From contig LSRY02000013.1 of NCBI GenBank assembly GCA_001643675.2, forward strand, positions 1,490,501-1,554,500: a stretch of 64,000 nucleotides of DNA, written 5' to 3'. The first letter of the stretch is position 1. The number at the start of each line of letters is the position of its first letter. The stretch is from Monocercomonoides exilis. Taxonomy: Eukaryota > Preaxostyla > Oxymonadida > Polymastigidae. This document shows, one piece after another, positions 1 through 11,703 of this stretch. The notes beneath the pieces were generated by a model that was given only the letters and a program-made list of their open reading frames with translations, had not been told where the DNA came from and did no database searches. The position numbers and the translations under genes were made by a program.

Positions 1-1
1 A

Positions 2-3000
2 GAAACAGCGTTCACCACTGAGCTGATAAATGTTCAGAGTGGGATGTTTCAGATGGAAAATGTGAACTGGGCAAAGACTATCTCTTCAACTTCGTTGTTT
101 TCGCTTTCTTCAACAAATGAGATTTCATTGACACTATCAGAATGCACCTTTGATGGGATTGAAAGAACAACCAGCGGAGCATCTGTGATGTCGTTTTCCA
201 ACGATAAGGCAAACATCGATCTGGATTCTTGTTCCTTTTCAGGATGTGGAAGCACATGTTCGGAAAATGGAGGATCGATGATGCTTTGTGTGGGAGAGGC
301 GAATGAAGTGAAAGTGAAAGGTGGGACCTTTAATGAGTGCTTTTGTTCGTCATCCAATGGTCTTGGGGGAGGAATTCTTCTTCGATTATTCTCTGATAAT
401 CCAAATTTCCTGATCTCCTCTTCATTTGGAACAAACACAGCCAAGTGGGGAAGCGATATCTTCGTCTTATCACCAAATTTGGAAATGACTGCAAAATCAA
501 AAAAGATCTCGTGTGTTACAGATTCATTGGATTCTTTTGACAAAGTTCGAGGATATGATAATGGAAATACGAGTGTGGCCATTCCTCCGTGTATTTATCT
601 CCTTCCCACCCCAGAAGAAATATATGTGAGCAATTCTGAGGCATCTGATCATACGCATTGCGGAATAGCCCAATTCCCTTGTTTGACAATAAAACATTCG
701 CTCACACGGTTGACAGGAACAAAGAAAGTTGTTGTGAGTGGAATGATTCAGATGAGCGATGAATTGACCTTTGCTGGACAAAAGCATGAAATCAGAGGAA
801 ATGATGATCAAAGTGGCTGGACAGTCTTTGATTCAAATTCAATTTCCAATTCAACGATGATAACAGCAAGTATAGAAACAGAATTATCAAAACTCATTTT
901 CTCTCTTCCTTCTTCTCTCTCATCGCATTCCACTTTTATTTCATCATCTTCACAACTGTCTTTGTCTCATTGTTCTCTTTCTCTTCAAAATCATTCATCA
1001 GAATTATCTTTTCTATTCTTATCTGTTGAATCAGGAATCCTGACAATTGATTCGTTTTCTGATTCGTCTATCACTTTGAGTGAAAATCCATTGATTTCAT
1101 TGTCTGGAAGTGGAACAAATACCGAGTCAATGAGCACCAAATGGTTGAACATGACGAACTGCACTTTTTCAGAAATAGAAAGAGCAGCTGGAAGTGGAGG
1201 CTGTGTGAGCATTGATAATGGCAACGATGAAAATTCAAATGGTGAAATAAATATTGAAGAATGCATTTTTGATGAATGCTCTGTATTGGTTGATGAAAGC
1301 AGAGGAGGGGCTATCAATGCTCAGTTGAAAGGGAGCATTCAAATGAATGTCATTTCATGCACATTCACAAAATGCACTGCACCAGCTGGAGAAGAAGGGA
1401 AAACTGGCTTTGGTGGAGGAATGGCGCTGAAGCTGATTGATGAATATTCTTCATTTGTGATTTCATCACCTGTTTTTGATTTAGAAAAACCAAATATTGC
1501 AAAATATGGAAATGATCTTTTCGTTGAAGCATTCAACTTGACAAAGTGCATCACAAATGACACACTTCCATTTGTATCTGGGCATCTTGCTGATGTTTCC
1601 TTGGATTCCATGAGAGGCTTTGATGGGAGTGACACAACGAATGCCATCCCGCTGGTGTATTTCTGGCGAACATTTGGCTCAGAGATATTTATTGAGGGAG
1701 GTGGAAAAGACGTGTGCATTTGTGGACTTTCAGATTATCCTTGTCTTTCAATTGGTTATTCATTGGATCGATTGCCAGGAGGAAATGAAAGGAATATTTA
1801 CATAATTAGAAAAGGAATTCTTCAGAAGAGTGTTGATCTCAGTGGAATTTCAATAAAATCGGATGATACAAATAAATGCTCTTTGGAATGTTATTCATCA
1901 CTTGAAGGAACAGATGAAGCTGTAATGAAGATTTCTGGAATCACAAATTTCGAACTAATTGACTTTGTGATCCCAACATCATTTGAAAATCGTATGAACG
2001 TTTTGATGCATGTTGATTCAAGCGAAGGATTGTTGACTGTGAAAAACTGTTCATTCACTAAAATGGAAGAAAGCGGAGAAGAAATAATTAACTACAGGCT
2101 GATCAAGGCAGATGGTGGAACAGTTCAATTGGAATTTGTGACAATGCAATTACTATCTTTTTCAAAGGATGTTATTTCTGTGTTATCTTCAACGATTTTG
2201 AACATTAAAAACTTGACGATGAAGAATGTTGAGCTGGATGGAGCAAGCGGATTGAGCATTTCAAAGAGTTCAAGGAGAGAAAAATATGAAGAAGAACAAG
2301 ATGTTGTTATCGAGTGGAGCTCATTCGAAGAAGTCACTCAAAACACAACCAATGATATTCCAGTCATCCAAAATGACAATGATGATGAGCCTTTGAAAAT
2401 GGTGATAAGAAACACAACGATGAAGAAATGTGGTGGAACGAGGTGCGGAAAAGGAGGAGTGATGTTTTGTGTGTTGAATGAGGGAGGAAGATTTGATTGC
2501 TCATTTTGCACGATATCTGAGTGCTTCTGCTCAACCACAGGAAGAGGTGGGTGGCTGTTTCTGGAATGCGTATCAGTGTCTGAGCAGCCTCTGAATTTTG
2601 TTCTCTCAAATATCGCATTCAAAGACAACTCTGCATTCAGAGGGAGAGATGCGTATGTGAGATGCCACTCAATTGAAACACAAATTGTTGAAGAGCAATT
2701 CTTGCTGGATTTCAGAGCACCATTTGTGAAGGAGCTTGCAATGTGGGGCTGCACAACAGATTCGTTTATAAATGAAGAAGATCTTCTGCTGAGGGTTGTA
2801 AAATACCAGAGCGAGACGATATTTGTATCTTCTGTTGCAGATAATCACTCAGACAGCAAGCAATGCGGAGAGTTCAGTGCGCCATGTCAGTCAATGGATG
2901 TTGGAGTGCAACATATCATTCCTTCATCATATTCTCAACTGCTAATCGCAAACGAAACAGTTGTTGTTGGGGAATGCAGTGCTCATAATGTCAGCATACA

Positions 3001-5770
3001 CTCGCTTGAATCTCCTTCAGCTTCTTTTGTTCATCTGAACTCAACAATAACCAACGAGGGAAGTCTTATCACAACCTCAGAGAGTGTTCGGATCGAAAGT
3101 GTTAAGTTTTCCTTTGGCAAGTCGTTTTCTTATTCTGGAAGTTCTATCATTCATGAAGCAAATGGACAGCTTTCTCTTTCAATTGTTGATTTCTCTACAG
3201 TTGTGGAGTCAAACAGCATTCCATCTGTTGCTCTCAACTCAACTTTGCTGAGCATTGCAAATGGAATTCTGCATGTTGACAACTGCTCAGTGTCACTCCT
3301 TTCGTTCAAGAAGCCTTCGCTTCTGTGCAATGGAGATGAGATTAACATCACAAATTTCAAACTGGAACAAATTGAATCAATAACAGATATATTTGTGATT
3401 GATCAGTGCAAAGAAGTTGCATTTAATTGGGTTGTGGCTGATGAAGTGAAGCTATCTGAGGGCTGCATCATTGCGATTCATGGTTCGAATTCAGGAACAA
3501 TTTCGATTGGAATCTCCTCATTCAACAACTGCTCGAGAAATTCAGAAGGATCTTCTGTTCTCTCTGTTTCTTCAGCTTCTGCTCAAATAACACTTTCAAA
3601 CTGCACTTGCACGAATTGTATTTCATTGTCTGAAAAAGGGAGCATAATCCAAGTGAGCGATGCAACGAGTGTTTTGATAGATTCATGTCGATTTGTAGGA
3701 GTTTTTGAGAAAGAAAGGGAAAATGACAGAATTAATTCTTTTGAAGAAATTTGCAAATGGAGTGGATCACTTGTTCATTCAGCGAATTCTTCACTGATGA
3801 TGAAAGACACAACAATATCGAATTCACCAGAAGGTGGAATAACAATGAGTGGAGGAAATGTTATAATTGAAGCCGGGAATTTCTCAAGCAATAATCCTTT
3901 TGTTCAGAAATATCCCTCTCTTCGTCGAAATATCATTTGCTCCGATTCTGCCTCATTGACTATTTCGAGCTTGAAAGGTGGAGATGGAGTGAAAGATAAC
4001 TCTTCTCTTTGGGTCCTGAATGATGGATGCACCCTTGGAGGAATAGCAGGAGAAAGGCCATCTCCTTTCTTCATCCCAAAGCTCGAAGAGGCATCTCTCA
4101 TTGATAATGGAAACAATGTTTCAATAAAATTCAAGGGAACACTTCTTCTTCCTTGTGATTTGTCATTCAAACTGGTGTATAAAACAGGGGATGTGGAGTT
4201 GGTTGAGACATATCATTTCGAAGAAGATGGTTTTGTTTCAGAAACGGAAGTGATTGGAAGAATCCCATCAGAAAATATTTCAACGATTGCAGATGAGACA
4301 GAGGTATCAGTGATGATTCTGTTTGGAAAACAATTGGCTGCGACTTCTCCACAGATACTGAAAAACAGAAGTGAGTCCAAGGTGAATGGAGATGAAAGGA
4401 TTTCCGAAGGAGGAAAAGAAGGAAAATCTTACTGGTTGCTAATTGTTATTATTATGGCATTTATTCTTCTTATCATTCTGATTATTGCAGTGGTATTCAT
4501 TGTTAGATGGAGAAAGGCAAAGAATGAGAATAAAGATCTGAGAGAGATTGTGAATGATACTGTGAGAAAAGATCCAAAGCTGATTGAGATGACAACAATG
4601 GAGATGTCTCCAGAGGAGCAGTGGAGGAGAGCAGAAAGAGAGGCAGAGAAGAATAATGATGAGAGGATCAAGAAGAGGGTATATGCGAAAAGCCTTCAGC
4701 ATTCAGAATCGTCAGAACACTTGCTGGCTGAGAGTGGATCGACTGAATACATCTTGGGCAGAGACTCAGACAAGATTCCTGAATGGGCATTGGAAAAGGT
4801 GGATGAAAAAGAAGAAGAGACAAGAAAAAGAACACCTTCACCTTCCATTTCATCTATTTCATCCACTTCAACAACTGATTCAGATTCAACATTTGTTCGA
4901 TCGGAGAATCTGTGCCCAACCACCTCATCGATGTCAAATCTGGTGGATGCAATGGCGTGCTCATCACCACATGATAAACTTATTGTGGATTTGAGGGATT
5001 CACTTTTCATGCTGCTTCATGGGCTGAATAAGACAAAAGAGATGGCAATTGGCACTCTTCAGGAGAGGGAACAGACAGCTGCTCAGATCCTGTTCTGGGT
5101 GGCCAATCTTGCACTTCACTCTTTTGATGAAATGGAAAACCCACTTCAATCATTATCCAACCTCAGTCCTCACATTGTATTATTCTCTGAGCATATGGTC
5201 ATCTGCATTGTGATGCATTCGGACTTATTATCAGATGACTCAGATTCATCATCGATCTCATCAACAACAGTTGTGACATCTGTCAGTGATGATGATGATG
5301 AAAGTGACTCCCTTCCTTCATCTGCCTTCGAGGATGAAGATAGCTTCAAAAAAGAGTGTTTGAGGTGGAAGGCGCCAGAGCTGCTGATCAACAAGAACAT
5401 GGGGGCAACAAAGAAGTCGGTGGTGTTCTCGATCGGGATGATGCTGTGGGAGTGCCTGACACTCCAGATCCCGTTCGGAGATTACGAGGCAGAGGTGGCT
5501 GGACAGAAGATAGTGAATGGTGAGAGACCAAAAGTTGAATGCATCCGAGAGCTGTCAATGGGAGCGATTTCGGAGAGGTGCTTGTTGGAAGAGGGTGGAA
5601 GCAGACCGACGCTTGTTGAGCTGAAAAGAGAATTCATCCAACATTTCCCAGCTGGAGCTGTGATGCTCACTGTTTCAGATGCGATAGACATCAGCAGAGA
5701 GACAGACAATGGAAACAGGGAAAGCGGGACAATATCAGAAGGGAGCATTCTTGGTTCAGTGAAGGAGTGA
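2..5770 (+). CDS. Surface beta-helix protein with TM segment and C-terminal pseudokinase (5' partial)
   Basis: The frame is open from base 2, so the start lies left of the window; residue numbers below count from the Met at 44. About 1,460 residues consist of short N/C/S/T-rich strands typical of pectin-lyase-like parallel beta-helices, with a recurring Cys motif: CGIAQFPC (~205), CGLSDYPC (~560), CGEFSAPC (~940). One strongly hydrophobic segment (~1463-1488), followed by basic RWRK, is a single transmembrane helix. The cytoplasmic tail (~420 aa) has an acidic/Ser linker and then a kinase C-lobe: RWKAPELL (APE motif, ~1774), LWECLTLQIPFGD (~1803), SRPTL (~1855). I see no VAIK lysine, HRD or DFG motif, so catalysis is unlikely. 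The stop is TGA. Inference: adhesin or receptor-like surface protein of a large multigene family. It contains no in-frame TAA/TAG despite roughly 48 Gln codons. Confidence 0.85.
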   Translation, partial: ETAFTTELINVQSGMFQMENVNWAKTISSTSLFSLSSTNEISLTLSECTFDGIERTTSGASVMSFSNDKANIDLDSCSFSGCGSTCSENGGSMMLCVGEANEVKVKGGTFNECFCSSSNGLGGGILLRLFSDNPNFLISSSFGTNTAKWGSDIFVLSPNLEMTAKSKKISCVTDSLDSFDKVRGYDNGNTSVAIPPCIYLLPTPEEIYVSNSEASDHTHCGIAQFPCLTIKHSLTRLTGTKKVVVSGMIQMSDELTFAGQKHEIRGNDDQSGWTVFDSNSISNSTMITASIETELSKLIFSLPSSLSSHSTFISSSSQLSLSHCSLSLQNHSSELSFLFLSVESGILTIDSFSDSSITLSENPLISLSGSGTNTESMSTKWLNMTNCTFSEIERAAGSGGCVSIDNGNDENSNGEINIEECIFDECSVLVDESRGGAINAQLKGSIQMNVISCTFTKCTAPAGEEGKTGFGGGMALKLIDEYSSFVISSPVFDLEKPNIAKYGNDLFVEAFNLTKCITNDTLPFVSGHLADVSLDSMRGFDGSDTTNAIPLVYFWRTFGSEIFIEGGGKDVCICGLSDYPCLSIGYSLDRLPGGNERNIYIIRKGILQKSVDLSGISIKSDDTNKCSLECYSSLEGTDEAVMKISGITNFELIDFVIPTSFENRMNVLMHVDSSEGLLTVKNCSFTKMEESGEEIINYRLIKADGGTVQLEFVTMQLLSFSKDVISVLSSTILNIKNLTMKNVELDGASGLSISKSSRREKYEEEQDVVIEWSSFEEVTQNTTNDIPVIQNDNDDEPLKMVIRNTTMKKCGGTRCGKGGVMFCVLNEGGRFDCSFCTISECFCSTTGRGGWLFLECVSVSEQPLNFVLSNIAFKDNSAFRGRDAYVRCHSIETQIVEEQFLLDFRAPFVKELAMWGCTTDSFINEEDLLLRVVKYQSETIFVSSVADNHSDSKQCGEFSAPCQSMDVGVQHIIPSSYSQLLIANETVVVGECSAHNVSIHSLESPSASFVHLNSTITNEGSLITTSESVRIESVKFSFGKSFSYSGSSIIHEANGQLSLSIVDFSTVVESNSIPSVALNSTLLSIANGILHVDNCSVSLLSFKKPSLLCNGDEINITNFKLEQIESITDIFVIDQCKEVAFNWVVADEVKLSEGCIIAIHGSNSGTISIGISSFNNCSRNSEGSSVLSVSSASAQITLSNCTCTNCISLSEKGSIIQVSDATSVLIDSCRFVGVFEKERENDRINSFEEICKWSGSLVHSANSSLMMKDTTISNSPEGGITMSGGNVIIEAGNFSSNNPFVQKYPSLRRNIICSDSASLTISSLKGGDGVKDNSSLWVLNDGCTLGGIAGERPSPFFIPKLEEASLIDNGNNVSIKFKGTLLLPCDLSFKLVYKTGDVELVETYHFEEDGFVSETEVIGRIPSENISTIADETEVSVMILFGKQLAATSPQILKNRSESKVNGDERISEGGKEGKSYWLLIVIIMAFILLIILIIAVVFIVRWRKAKNENKDLREIVNDTVRKDPKLIEMTTMEMSPEEQWRRAEREAEKNNDERIKKRVYAKSLQHSESSEHLLAESGSTEYILGRDSDKIPEWALEKVDEKEEETRKRTPSPSISSISSTSTTDSDSTFVRSENLCPTTSSMSNLVDAMACSSPHDKLIVDLRDSLFMLLHGLNKTKEMAIGTLQEREQTAAQILFWVANLALHSFDEMENPLQSLSNLSPHIVLFSEHMVICIVMHSDLLSDDSDSSSISSTTVVTSVSDDDDESDSLPSSAFEDEDSFKKECLRWKAPELLINKNMGATKKSVVFSIGMMLWECLTLQIPFGDYEAEVAGQKIVNGERPKVECIRELSMGAISERCLLEEGGSRPTLVELKREFIQHFPAGAVMLTVSDAIDISRETDNGNRESGTISEGSILGSVKE

Positions 5771-7061
5771 GATGATCACGCACAGACTGAGAATAGAAAG
5801 CATTCACCATATGTGGATATTGGAAGTGGTGGCTTCTGTTTGAGCTCATTGGTGATTAATTAACAAAAGGAATTTTTGACGATATTCACAAAGCAGGACA
5901 AAGGAAGCAGCGAGATGAATAAGGAGTGAAGAAATAAAAAGGAATACCGTGAAAAAGGAAAAGAAAAAGAAAAAAAGCAGTGTGTCAATCATGCGGATGG
6001 CGTTGCCACAACTGTGAATTATGATAATAGTTGTTCTATAGAATATTTAAAGCTGGCTTTTGTTATTTTTGGTGAATGAATAAGATATTTCATCATTTTT
6101 TTTAAAGTTGATCAATTTTGAAATGGATTGTTTTCTATTGTTTTCTGAATCCTTGCTTTTTTCAAAGAAGTTGTAACTCTGGCTTCTATATATAGCTGAA
6201 AATGATTCTTGCAGAGACAAATATTGAAATTATAATAATTTTTTATGTTTCAAAAGTTTTCACCATTTGTATTTGTATTGTTCCATTTTGTTTCAATCCT
6301 ATTCAAAGAATTCCATTTGAATTAGCTTTTTCTCACTTTTGTTTTCGTTCTTCATTTTTTGATAGCCAGCCTTTTTCGTTGTTTCTTGTTCTTCGCATGT
6401 GTATATATTCATGTTCCTCACAAGAATTTATGCAATTCAGTTGTTTGTATTTCAAATTCATTTCATGTTTGTATTCATCCACTGAATTTTTGGAGAAGAA
6501 ATATCATTTTTCAAATCCCCAACAAATGAATATGAATTGCATCACGATAATTCATCAAGCATGTCTCTGCTGCAAACAAACAGATTCTGACAATCTTTTG
6601 AGAGATTTCGGAGACAAATAATTTTCATATTCCACTTTTTCATCTGTTCTTAACTTATCTGAGAAATAACTCCAAAACAAATTTAACAATCAATTTTTTA
6701 GCCAGAAAAAAACAAAGTCCGAAACTTTGATTGATTCAAATAAAAAAACTAATATTTTGTCATTCTTTAATAATTATTTCATCAACAAATATTTGAGAGA
6801 GAAGATTTTTGAAGTTTTTTCAAAAACTTAAGCAGAATAACAAAATCACCACTCAAGCTGTGAGACTCAACAACTCCAAAAAAAGAATGAGAATGGAATT
6901 ACTGATAAACATTTATCGCCAAGGGGATGAATTGACTCAATCTCATCTTCTCTTTCTCTTCTCCTGATCAAATGATCTGACTTTTTCTCCATCCTCTTTG
7001 TTCTTCCTTCACCAAAAAATTCTCCTTTTCTTTCCATCCCATTTCTTTTTATTGTGCATCT
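5771..7061. other. AT-rich intergenic region
   Basis: About 1.3 kb downstream of the surface gene. It is T/A-rich with poly-A and poly-T runs. A plus ORF at 6202-6621 is rich in F/C/I and has no recognisable domain, so I treat it as chance. A TATATATA-like stretch near 6188 could be promoter material, but nothing here supports a gene. Confidence 0.5.
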
Positions 7062-7361
7062 TCAGTTGCTTCCCTTCCACAAAATGATTTCACTTTTCTT
7101 CTTCTTCTTCTTCCTTTCTTCTGGCTTTCTCATCTTCTCCAACAACACAACGAGAAGTATTGTCTCATCATCACATTCATAACAAACTACCACTGGATAT
7201 CCACACTTTCTTTCACACACAAAGTTCATTTGATTCTGCATGAACCGGTTGGCGAAAGAAGGAGGAAGATGAAGAGGAAGATGAAGAGATGTGTATTTTG
7301 CGTGTGAATCCCTTTTCGCTTCCGTGAACAAATCATCCGTTGCTTTCATGAGAGACATCAC
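7062..7361 (-). CDS. Small ORF, hypothetical
   Basis: A 99-residue minus-strand reading frame from ATG at 7361 to TGA at 7062. It has a mixed middle containing CERKCGYPVVVCYECDDE and a Lys-rich C terminus. The Cys spacing could suggest a small metal-binding fold, but I recognise no family. It overlaps the start of the plus-strand ORF ending at 7623, so at most one may be real, or the two form a divergent pair. Composition is more coding-like than the surrounding AT-rich DNA; no intron is needed. Confidence 0.3.
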   Translation of the reverse strand: MMSLMKATDDLFTEAKRDSHAKYTSLHLPLHLPPSFANRFMQNQMNFVCERKCGYPVVVCYECDDETILLVVLLEKMRKPEERKKKKKKSEIILWKGSN

Positions 7362-7623
7362 TCAGAAAAATAATTCGGTTGTTGGGCATGACAGAGCAGA
7401 AACATTCAGATGCCGAAATGTTGGACTGTTTGTTTTTCTCAATGGATATGCATCTGGAAATGAACATGTGGACCGAACTCTTGGAATCAAAGCAATTTAT
7501 TGCAAGTTGAAAAAGACACTTTGCAAGAACACATTCAACGATATGAGTCTTCGGAATAAGGTGCAGATCACAGGGCTGATATTATCAGATGCGCTGATGA
7601 ATAGTGAATATGTGTGCAAGTGA
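7351..7623 (+). CDS. Small ORF, hypothetical
   Basis: The frame from ATG at about 7351 to TGA at 7621 gives about 90 residues with balanced composition (segments GLFVFLNGYASGNEHVD, LGIKAIYCKLKKTLCKN, LILSDALMNSEYVCK). An upstream TGA at 7282 in the same frame limits how far it can extend without an intron. I recognise no domain. The TGA stop matches the other genes here. It could be the last exon of a gene whose earlier exons I cannot place. Confidence 0.35.
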   Translation, partial: RDITQKNNSVVGHDRAETFRCRNVGLFVFLNGYASGNEHVDRTLGIKAIYCKLKKTLCKNTFNDMSLRNKVQITGLILSDALMNSEYVCK

Positions 7624-9880
7624 AGGCAGAGTCGATGAAAGTTGTGGAGATGGAACTTTAGAAAGAAGAAATCGCAGAAAAATAGCATTTGAGGACAAAT
7701 CATAAGATATATGCTGTTTATTCAGCTGTTTTATTGAATTTTCCTTCAATTATGAATGTTCATCCAATTCATTCTCCTTCATCGATTCATCTTCTGTGAC
7801 AAGTTGAAGGCTCGTAACATTGCCAAATCTGAAGAAAATCATTTCAGTCATTTATTTTGTCCAAGAATTGTTTTGATAACAAGTTCTTTAAATCTGTACC
7901 TCATTAATCTTCCACATGAAAAAAGTCAGGGTTGATCTCCATTCCTTGTTGCACGCCTTTTGATCAACTTTTTTCAATAAATGTTGAATTGTCACCATTC
8001 TCATGCATTTTCGTCTGAAATAATGTGATTGAAAGAATATTCGTTATGTGTGGATGAAAAGAAATGAAAGAAAAAGAACATTGTTGAATTCGAGTGGAGT
8101 TGAATGAAGTGAAAAAAAAACACCAATTTTTGTTGTCTGTTGAAGGAGTTGAAGAAGATGTTGATAAATGAAATGAAATGAAATGGATGTGAACAGATGA
8201 CATTTTTCCATCAGAATTGTGAATGAAAAATGAAATGAAGACCCACCTATTAATTGATCTGCTCAAAGGAAGGAAAGCGAAAGAAACTATTTCTGGTTCA
8301 TGTGGTGGAATTGTTGAATTGTTGGACAAAAATATATCAGAGGATTGATGATTAATTAAAGAAGTGACAGAAATTGACAAAAATGTTGAAGATGGAAAAA
8401 TCAAAAAGAAAATGAAGGAAACGATGAGGAGGGGGAAGAAGAAGAAGAAGAAGAAGAATCTGAAAGAGAAATGAAAAGAAATGAGTTCGATGATGCTCCT
8501 CAGAAATAGCAAAACAACAAATGCGAACAAGAATCATCTGATGAAAATGCATTCATCATGCACAGATTCAAATTTCATAACAGCCAACAGCAACAACAGA
8601 AGGAAGATTAATTTTGTGTTGCACCGTGAGACTTTGATGGCTATTCAAACAACAAATTCTCAAATACAAAGAAGGCCTTCTTTCCACCAGCTTTGTTAAA
8701 AAAACTATCATTAATGAAGAGATCGAAGGAGAAGGAGAAGGAGAAGAAAACTCATTGCTCACAAAAATGCAACTTCATATGGATTGCATTTGGGAATGAC
8801 GTTCAAAATAAAAAATCTGTTGTTAGGAACGGAATTATAATTTTTGAAAATACATAAAAAATTATTAGTTTTGCATTGATGAAAAAAATTCTTCAAAAGA
8901 ACACACATGCTTTTCCTGTTCCAAAAACAGAAGATTGTCCAATCACTGATACTGTCAATCTCATTTTTCTTGTTTCCATGCTCCTTTTTCCGTCATCCTT
9001 TTTCACCCTAAAATATCATTCTTTCAATGTTTTCATTCACATTTTTTTCCTGAAAAATATATCTCCGAATTTCATTCTTTTCAAGAGCCTTCCAATTGTT
9101 GGAATATTTCTTTTCGCTCTCATTCAAATGCTTTGAAATCGAATTTGTTTTTCTTCTCATCACCCAATTGAAAAAGGAAAATATGCAATTCCCATCTGCT
9201 GATTGTCTCTCAGCATCCAGCACTCTTCTGATGTTCCCCTCAGAAAGGCAAAGGATTGTTCATAAACATCATTTATCAGATTCTTGGACTCTGAGAAGGC
9301 CACAGATGGAAACATCTTCAAAATGAACAAGAACAATAATATATGCAAACATGCAAATATTTTGATTTTTTGAAAATAGCTGAATTTCTTTCCAAGATGC
9401 TTTTCTTAACAATCATCTTGCCCAATTCCATCAACGATGTCCCTCCTTCGCTGTCTCGTCCCTTCAAGCAAATTATAACTGCCCATTTTGCAAAAAATTA
9501 TTCATTCATCGATTTCTCATTCATCCTGTTGCAATTCTTGCACAAAATATTGCTTTTGATCAAAGCATCCATAACAACAATACTGAAAAGATATTGTGTT
9601 ATTTCTCTTTGTTGCACCTTCTCAAAAATGCAAATGAAAAAAGACACGGAATGGATAAATATTTTTTCGTTTCTATTTTGATAATTTATTTTTCACCAAT
9701 TTCTTCCATCTGTTCATATGCAAATTCAATGTTAATGATAAAAATGGTATTGTTTTTTTAATGCAATGGATTTTCAAAAATGCAGAAAACGAACAACACA
9801 AAAAAGTTCACAGGTCTTCAATTGCAGTTGCATTTGAATTTTTGATTATCGTAATTTTATCTTTGTTTTTTTCATCAAAG
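7624..9880. other. AT-rich intergenic region with decayed 5' homology to the downstream gene
   Basis: No supportable gene. The minus ORF at 7964-8530 is F/S/I-rich low complexity. Near 9700-9860 the DNA resembles the upstream exon of the paralogue at 57.7 kb (shared stretch TTTTCAAAAATGCAG), but the frame is broken by TGA. It looks like a degraded 5' exon of the gene that follows. Confidence 0.5.
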
Positions 9881-11240
9881 AATTGCTTTCTGCGCTGGAA
9901 CAGTGTGGCGAGGAAGATCAAAATCAGAAAATCGAAGAATTGAATGGAATAATTGATGAAATGGATGGAATTGCAATTCATCGGACTTTCACAAAAGAAT
10001 TGTTCAACAAAATTTACAAAATGATTGAAGAAAAGAAAACATCTGTGGAAAATATCATAAGATTGTTAAAGCATGTTGGATTTTGCAAAGTTCTTTTGAA
10101 CTTGCGATGTTATGGCTTTTATTGTTCTTCACTGTCCATGAGATTTGAGAAAATGATTGTTGAAAACGAGAAAAATGAAGAAAAGATCGAAAAGTTAATG
10201 GCAGATCTTTGCGAATGCTGTCTTTTGCTGAATGAGCAATTTTCTGAAAAATTGATGTTAATCAGCGTGACTTGTCTTCTGAAAGCCGTCTTTGACAAAG
10301 AAGAATGCATGGAGAATCAAAAAGATGTTGAAACATTATTTCTTGCGTTGTCTTGTGTTCGTAACTGTGCTGTTTGAATTATTCACATGCTTTTTAATTT
10401 TGTTTTGTTTTATTTATTGAATGTTATTATTATTATTATTTAATGTTTTTTAATAAGAAACTTCCAACAGAATTGTATTTGAATGAAATCAAAGATGTTA
10501 TCCAATATCATCAGGAGCATCATCACCTCACTCTGCTTGCCTATCAATCAACATGGGATTTTTTGATATTCAGATTATACATGTGTAAAGAAGTGGAAGA
10601 CACTATTGTGAATGAACTGCATTTTGGAAGAGAGGCAGAAAGAGAGTTGGAAGAACAGATGAAATGTGTGGATTGGAAGAGAAAAAAAGAAGATGAAAGG
10701 GGAAAAGAGGTGAAAGAAGAGCTTGTTTTAATCAGATGGCTCACAACATTGGCGTCTTTCTTCAGCATTTGTTGTTTGCGGAATGATGAATGCTCAGGGC
10801 TTTTAAGCAGAATAAAACAGGTCTTTCGAGCAGCGAAGGACAACAATGGAGAGATTTGCAATAATTGCTTTTATTGCTTTGTGGTTGCTGTGTCAAGTGA
10901 ATCAATGAGTTCTGATGATATACTGAACAGTGGAGCCATTGAACTTGTTTTTGCGGAAATGAACAGCTCGAATGAAAGAAATACTATATTGAGAAGTTGC
11001 AAGCATTTTTTCGAAAATCTGTGCGAAAGATTGAAGGGAAAGATGGAAAAAAGGGAAGATGAAGAAAGGCGAAAAGAGATCAAAAGAAAGATAATTGAAA
11101 GGATGGAAGAAGAAGGTTACGAAGATTGCATAATTGCATTTTGTTTTTTCACTGCTGTGGATTCATTAGGAGAAAGATATGTGTTTCGATTTTTTGATGA
11201 TTCCATTATTTGTTGTTAAGTTATGTTCTGTTCTCGTTGA
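9881..11240 (+). CDS. All-helical (HEAT/ARM-like) repeat protein, family copy 1
   Basis: Two exons fit: 9881-10360 (after acceptor CATCAAAG, before donor GTAACT) and 10458 onward (after ..TAATAAG). The product is about 420 residues of amphipathic Lys/Glu/Leu-rich helices (LEQCGEEDQNQKIEELNG, EVEDTIVNELHFG) with scattered Cys, resembling HEAT/ARM-like solenoids in style only. The second exon reaches TAA at 11217; if TAA is Gln, it ends at TGA 11238. The 57.7-59.2 kb region is a clear paralogue, alignable exon by exon with the same intron position. I do not recognise a named family. The 5' end is uncertain because the upstream exon is degraded. Confidence 0.6.
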
Positions 11241-11695
11241 ATTCTTCGCTTGCAGGCATGATATTTCTTGTAGACAGACAAGTCAAGAAATTTTTCAACT
11301 GAGAAATTATAATTTATTCCTTATTATGGAAAAATAGATAGCAACAGCTTAATTTTATTCTTTCCTAATTTGATGTTTGAAGCAAAAAATAATAATAATG
11401 GATTTAATCAACTTCACACTTGTTTTTTTGACTTTTCACATTGCATGGAATCATTTGCAACATCCATTGATTCATATGGAGCAATAATTATTCTTCAACA
11501 TTTAATTTGAAATTATTTGAACTTTAGATTTCATTTTTGTTTTGAAAAAATAATTTCAAAAAATGAGTTTCTTCTTTTGAACGCAGTAAAAGCCATGACA
11601 TCCTTTGATAAAATCGTTAATGAACTCAAAAGAATGCAATGTTTTATATAATTTTTAATTTTGAGTGAGTTTCATTATGTTTTTCAGTTAACGAA
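11241..11695. other. AT-rich spacer before nested transposons
   Basis: No ORF or RNA supported. It ends at the 8-bp target duplication GAAATTAA (11696-11703) of the outermost mobile element. Confidence 0.5.
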
Positions 11696-11703
11696 GAAAT
11701 TAA
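11696..11703. repeat. Target-site duplication GAAATTAA (left)
   Basis: An exact 8-bp direct repeat of 40648-40655, immediately outside the GGCATA terminus. Confidence 0.85.

Noticed and set aside
6202-6621. 139-codon plus ORF
   Set aside because: F/C/I-rich AT-driven composition, no domain, no splice or family support.
7964-8530. 188-codon minus ORF
   Set aside because: Poly-Phe/Ser low complexity; codon text not like neighbouring genes.
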